Assembly (NCBI GenBank): GCA_013388855.1 | Contig: JACAEM010000033.1 | Span: forward strand, 111,879 to 175,878 | DNA length: 64,000 bases | Direction of reading: 5' to 3' | From: Chloroflexota bacterium | Lineage (GTDB): Bacteria; Chloroflexota; Anaerolineae; Anaerolineales; Villigracilaceae | Part shown: piece after piece, positions 59,895 through 64,000 of the stretch | How the letters are laid out: every line of letters starts with the position of its first letter | How positions within the stretch are numbered: position 1 is the stretch's first letter | Translations under genes and position numbers: made by a program | The notes under the pieces: model-generated | Told to the model about the DNA's origin: nothing | The model's database searches: none | The model's input: only the letters and a program-made list of their open reading frames with translations

Positions 59895-60863
59895 TCAGGC
59901 GAGGTAGAGGAAGTAGTAAATGACGCCGCCGGTCACGATGGCGATGAGACACAATGCCAAGGCCATGATGACGGCAATCTGCAACATCGTCATGCCGAGG
60001 ATGCGCCGGGCTTTGGGCTTCGCCGAACCTGCCGGTTTCGCGGCACCGGCGGGAGAGATGGGCGCACTACCGGGCAATTCCGGGAGGAACGATGCATCGT
60101 CGGTCATTGCAAAATCGAAATCTTCGGGGCTGAAGGGTCTTGCCTGTTCGGAGGCATTGAAGATCGCGCGTGCCCGCGAGACTTCCTGCTTAGGTTGTGA
60201 TTCCCCGGGCGCGGGGCGCGCCGCAGGCGGAACAGTCGGCGCGGACGATTCGGGCGTCTCCTTTTTGGGCGGGCGCGGGTTCAGAATACGCTCGGTCATC
60301 TCGAAAACCGACTCGGCGCTGAGGACGGGACGCGCCGTTGCCAGCCCGGTGACAAAAGATTTGATACCGTCGATCATCATCACACGGATGGCGGGGCGGT
60401 TCGACTCGATGTGCAGACCCGGGTCGCCCGCGATCAGGACCGGTTCGATCTCGGTCGGCACCTTCACTCCCTGCCGTTCGATGAACACCGTCAAGGCGCG
60501 CGCCATTCGTCTGGTGGTCTGGATCAGGTTTTCAGGAGCAGGTTTATACCCCCTTCCCGAATCAACGTTCCATGCTTCGCCTTTGGCTTCGTACCTGCCC
60601 TTCAGATATGAAACGGATATGACGAAGATCCCTGCCGGTCCCAGCAGGATCATGGGAATCACAATCCCGCTTGCGCCGAGTGGCATGTTGCGGATGAGGG
60701 TGTACCCCTTTTCCAACTGACGGTCGAAAAATGCGATGATCGCCTTTTGCACTTCGAGTTCCCTGGGCCAATTGAACCCGAATTGAAACATGCCTTGAAT
60801 CCGTTGGACAACTCCAAGGTTGCCTTTCTCGTCCAAGAGGGGGGTCTTGTCTATTATTTTCAT
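59895..60863 (-). CDS. NERD-like protein with C-terminal membrane anchor
   Basis: 322 residues. The middle (about 70-175) reads like a NERD domain (LLGPAGIFVISVSYLKG, then a Trp, RMARALTVFI, VLIAGDP), but the usual E-x-K of the strand (IEVK) is S-V-S, so the nuclease residues look lost. A Pro/Ala-rich linker follows, and one membrane helix at the C-terminus. It probably binds rather than cuts; role unknown. Confidence 0.6.
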   Translation of the reverse strand: MKIIDKTPLLDEKGNLGVVQRIQGMFQFGFNWPRELEVQKAIIAFFDRQLEKGYTLIRNMPLGASGIVIPMILLGPAGIFVISVSYLKGRYEAKGEAWNVDSGRGYKPAPENLIQTTRRMARALTVFIERQGVKVPTEIEPVLIAGDPGLHIESNRPAIRVMMIDGIKSFVTGLATARPVLSAESVFEMTERILNPRPPKKETPESSAPTVPPAARPAPGESQPKQEVSRARAIFNASEQARPFSPEDFDFAMTDDASFLPELPGSAPISPAGAAKPAGSAKPKARRILGMTMLQIAVIMALALCLIAIVTGGVIYYFLYLA

Positions 60864-60901
60864 AAATGATCTGCTCGAGCCGCCGGGAGCAAAATATGGC
60901 T

Positions 60902-61204
60902 TTAGAAAACAGGCACTTGTTCCAGTTCGTCGTGGTCGGCGTCTTCGCGCGTGGCGATGAAATCCTTCCCGTCCCGGCTGACCACTTTGACCAGCTTACC
61001 CTCTTCGAAGGTACTCGCCAGCAATTCCTTTCTGGAACCGGTCACGAATTGTTTTCCGCTTTTGACGAGTTCCAGAAATTCCTTGCGGTCAATCAAAACC
61101 CGGTCGGAGAATGTCGCACCGCGGCGCTCGTAAACGCGCACAGTTACGATCTGGCCGTTCTTGTAACGGACTGCTTCGATAACACCGTCATATTTCTTTG
61201 CCAT
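60902..61204 (-). CDS. Small conserved protein of unknown function
   Basis: 100 residues, basic and beta-rich: KYDGVIEAVRYKNGQIVTVRVYERRGATFSDRVLI, then KEFLELVKSGKQFVTGSRK. No named family recognised. The good coding character, SD-like AGGAGG before the start, and position support it as a real gene. Confidence 0.75.
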   Translation of the reverse strand: MAKKYDGVIEAVRYKNGQIVTVRVYERRGATFSDRVLIDRKEFLELVKSGKQFVTGSRKELLASTFEEGKLVKVVSRDGKDFIATREDADHDELEQVPVF

Positions 61205-61379
61205 ACAGTCTTAACCTCCTTGCGTATTGTAGCACTAAACATTAAAGAAACCCTAAGGACAATGTTCCCATTTTGGCTGGACATTGAAAAACGTTGCTCG
61301 AAAAATCAACATCGGCATGTTAAACAAATTCACCCACGAAATCAAGCTTCGCAGGTGAGATACAGTTCAAGGACTTCTG

Positions 61380-61454
61380 TCGGGGCGCCGGGATTCGAAC
61401 CCGGGACCTCTTGCTCCCAAAGCAAGCGCGCTAGCCGGACTGCGCTACGCCCCG
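61380..61454 (-). tRNA. tRNA-Pro (anticodon TGG)
   Basis: Acceptor CGGGGCG / CGCCCCG with discriminator A, D arm with GTCCGGCTAGC, anticodon stem CTTGC / GCAAG with loop TTTGGGA (anticodon TGG), T arm CCGGG-TTCGAAT-CCCGG. CCA is not encoded. Confidence 0.96.
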
Positions 61455-61467
61455 ATTAAGCGGTGTG

Positions 61468-61497
61468 AGTATAATGCGAAGGATGAATACCCGTCAA
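61468..61497 (-). promoter_or_regulatory. tRNA-Pro promoter
   Basis: On the minus strand TTGACG and TATACT at 18-bp spacing; the -10 ends 13 bp before the tRNA. On the plus strand the same bases give TATAAT, a possible -10 for the esterase gene. Confidence 0.6.
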
Positions 61498-62385
61498 GCA
61501 ACAAGCGAAGCAATCCTGCGGATAAAACGTATAGCGACACTCTTGACGTTTCTCGCATTCATCACTGCCTGTTCGCCGCCCGACCGGCCCACTCCCACGC
61601 GGACGCCGCTCCCGCCAACTCCAACCCGCGCGCCGACATTCACTCCCCCGCCCACCCCCACATCCACACCGCTGGTTTGTGCGACACAGCCCGGTCGCGT
61701 GGAAGAAGGCGCGCTTGCCACCACCAAGCCGCCACAGGAATACTTCATCTACCTGCCGCCATGCTACGACGAAAGACCCGGCAGGCGTTACCCGACGCTC
61801 TACCTCCTGCACGGACAGACCTACACCGCCGACCAGTGGATCCGTCTCGGCGCGGTAACCGCCGCGGATACCCTCATCCTCTCCGGCGAAACCATGCCAT
61901 TCATCATCGTCTTCCCCGATGACCGCTACTGGTACGTGGAGGAATCCGGTGACACGTTCGGTGACCGCCTCACGAATAACCTCATTCCCTTCATCGATGA
62001 GACCTACCGCACCATCCCCGTCCGAAACTATCGCGCCATCGGCGGCATGTCGCGTGGAGCAGGCTGGGCGCTGCGACTCGGACTCACCCGCTGGGAATTG
62101 TTCGGGCACATCGGCTTGCACTCTCTCGCCGTGCTCGAAACGGACGGCAATTTCCTGGACGACTGGCTGGATGTCATTCCCGCCGCAAAGCACCCCACCA
62201 TCTTCATGGACATCGGCGAAAGCGATGCCGAACTCGGCAGGTCCAAACTGGTCGAGGAAACCTTCACGAAATTCCAGATCCCGCACGAACTGCACATTAA
62301 CCCCGGCGAACATACCGAGGATTACTGGTCCGCACATGTGGAGGAGTACATTCGCTGGTACGCCGGGAGATGGAATAACCGGTAA
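61474..62385 (+). CDS. Esterase-like alpha/beta hydrolase lipoprotein
   Basis: 303 residues from ATG 61474; if TATAAT at 61470 is its promoter, the start would be ATG 61483, leaderless. Signal peptide ends FITAC, Thr-Pro spacer, then an esterase D-like fold: YLLHGQTYTADQW, IVFPDDRYWY, nucleophile GGMSRGAG, and HTEDYW with the likely catalytic His. Targets are unknown. Confidence 0.85.
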   Translation: MRRMNTRQATSEAILRIKRIATLLTFLAFITACSPPDRPTPTRTPLPPTPTRAPTFTPPPTPTSTPLVCATQPGRVEEGALATTKPPQEYFIYLPPCYDERPGRRYPTLYLLHGQTYTADQWIRLGAVTAADTLILSGETMPFIIVFPDDRYWYVEESGDTFGDRLTNNLIPFIDETYRTIPVRNYRAIGGMSRGAGWALRLGLTRWELFGHIGLHSLAVLETDGNFLDDWLDVIPAAKHPTIFMDIGESDAELGRSKLVEETFTKFQIPHELHINPGEHTEDYWSAHVEEYIRWYAGRWNNR

Positions 62386-62464
62386 AACCTTGCAATTAAG
62401 ATGGCATCCTCAGCGTACGCGCAATGACATAATAAGTTTATAATCCCCCCATTCAGGAGAACCT

Positions 62465-63439
<975 letters not shown>

Positions 63440-63440
63440 C

Positions 63441-64000
63441 ATGGCATTCTCTTTTCATCGCATCCCCGTCGGTATTTGCAATTGCTATCTCCTGCGCGGC
63501 GAACGGACCATTTTGATCGATGCCGGCGCGCCGATGGGCATGGGCTCGTTCGTGAGCCGTTTGAAACAACTCAATGTCGACCCGAAGGAGATCTCGCTCA
63601 TCCTGCTCACCCATGGGCGCTGGGATCACATTGCCTCGCTCGCCCCCATCCGCGAGATGACCGGGCAAAGGTCGCCGTCCATCATCGGGATCAGCCCTTC
63701 GTGGAGCAGGGAACACCGCCTTTCCCGGCGGGAGTCAATGGCTATGGGCGCGTCATGAGTGCGCTGGCAAAAGCCCTCATCCATCCCAAGCTCCCGCGCA
63801 TCAAAGTGGATCTGGTCATCGACGATAACGGACTCTCGTTGACCAATTACGGAATCCCCGGCAAGGTGGTGTACACGCCTGGTCATTCGATGGGGCACGT
63901 CAGTATCCTGCTCGACTCAGGCGACGCGCTCGTCGGCGATATGGCCATGAACGATTGGTACCTGCGCCTTACACCGGGTTTACCCATCCTGGCGGACGAC
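63441..64000 (+). pseudogene. Frameshifted MBL-fold hydrolase gene, cut by the window edge
   Basis: The first part reads MAFSFHRIPVGICNCYLLRG...LLTHGRWDHIASL in one frame. After GQ at about 63666, the family sequence continues in another frame (VAVHHRDQPFVEQG, YTPGHSMGHVS, GDMAMNDW) to the end. One extra A near 63667-63669 would restore it. The metal motif HxHxDH reads HGRWDH, with Arg for the second His. It may be a true pseudogene or a sequencing error; the Arg change argues for decay. Confidence 0.75.

Overview
The window looks like chromosomal DNA of a Chloroflexota bacterium, most likely class Anaerolineae. The reasons are the Thr-Pro-rich spacers in exported lipoproteins and in the class A PBP, the form of the cell-wall genes, the NurA/HerA pair, and the moderately high GC content. 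This is an inference from protein character, not a database match. No phage or transposase gene was seen.

Layout. 0-10.4 kb (minus strand): a division and cell-wall (dcw) operon read mraZ-rsmH-ftsL-ftsI-murF-mraY-murD-ftsW-murG-cvpA, with a promoter and three 10-bp-spaced MraZ boxes. 10.4-14.1 kb: housekeeping genes (rRNA methyltransferase-like, YitT, hydroxyacid dehydrogenase, SIMPL lipoprotein). 14.2-18.5 kb: a NurA / barrel protein / HerA operon followed by a BrnT-type toxin and CopG-type antitoxin. 18.6-22.6 kb: OsmC, an ECF sigma factor with a zinc anti-sigma factor, then a thiol-redox run (OsmC, PDO, TlpA-like, glutaredoxin-like) and groES. 22.6-27.9 kb: threonine dehydrogenase-like protein, a lipoprotein, a DNA methyltransferase with a candidate PD-(D/E)XK nuclease, and an S41 protease-like lipoprotein. 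28.2-38.5 kb: a tetrapyrrole operon hemA-C-D-B-radical SAM-hemE-two small membrane proteins-hemY-hemL. 38.5-52.3 kb: MGH1-like glycoside hydrolase, MaoC, class A PBP, lipoprotein, DUF362, PepF, YchF, tRNA-Leu, a 35-residue membrane peptide and glgC. 52.3-58.5 kb: two P-type cation ATPases, each behind its own yybP-ykoY (Mn2+) riboswitch with a terminator. 58.5-64 kb: rnhB, glycosyltransferase, degenerate NERD-like protein, small conserved protein, tRNA-Pro, esterase lipoprotein, galE and a frameshifted metallo-beta-lactamase-fold gene cut by the window edge.

Most unusual content. The heme cluster (28-38 kb) is saturated with repeats that sit inside the genes without breaking the frame. A 48-bp palindrome occurs in hemD and again, in opposite orientation and matching at 45 of 48 positions, in hemY. 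Relatives lie in hemB and at the hemE stop codon. Arrays of 7- or 8-bp units lie inside hemC, hemB, hemE, hemY and a membrane-protein gene. Two stop-to-start arrays fill the hemA-hemC and DUF4491-hemY junctions: the upstream TAG belongs to the first unit and the downstream ATG to the last. The rest of the window has only scattered relatives, so the cluster looks like a hot spot for in-frame, protein-expanding repeats.
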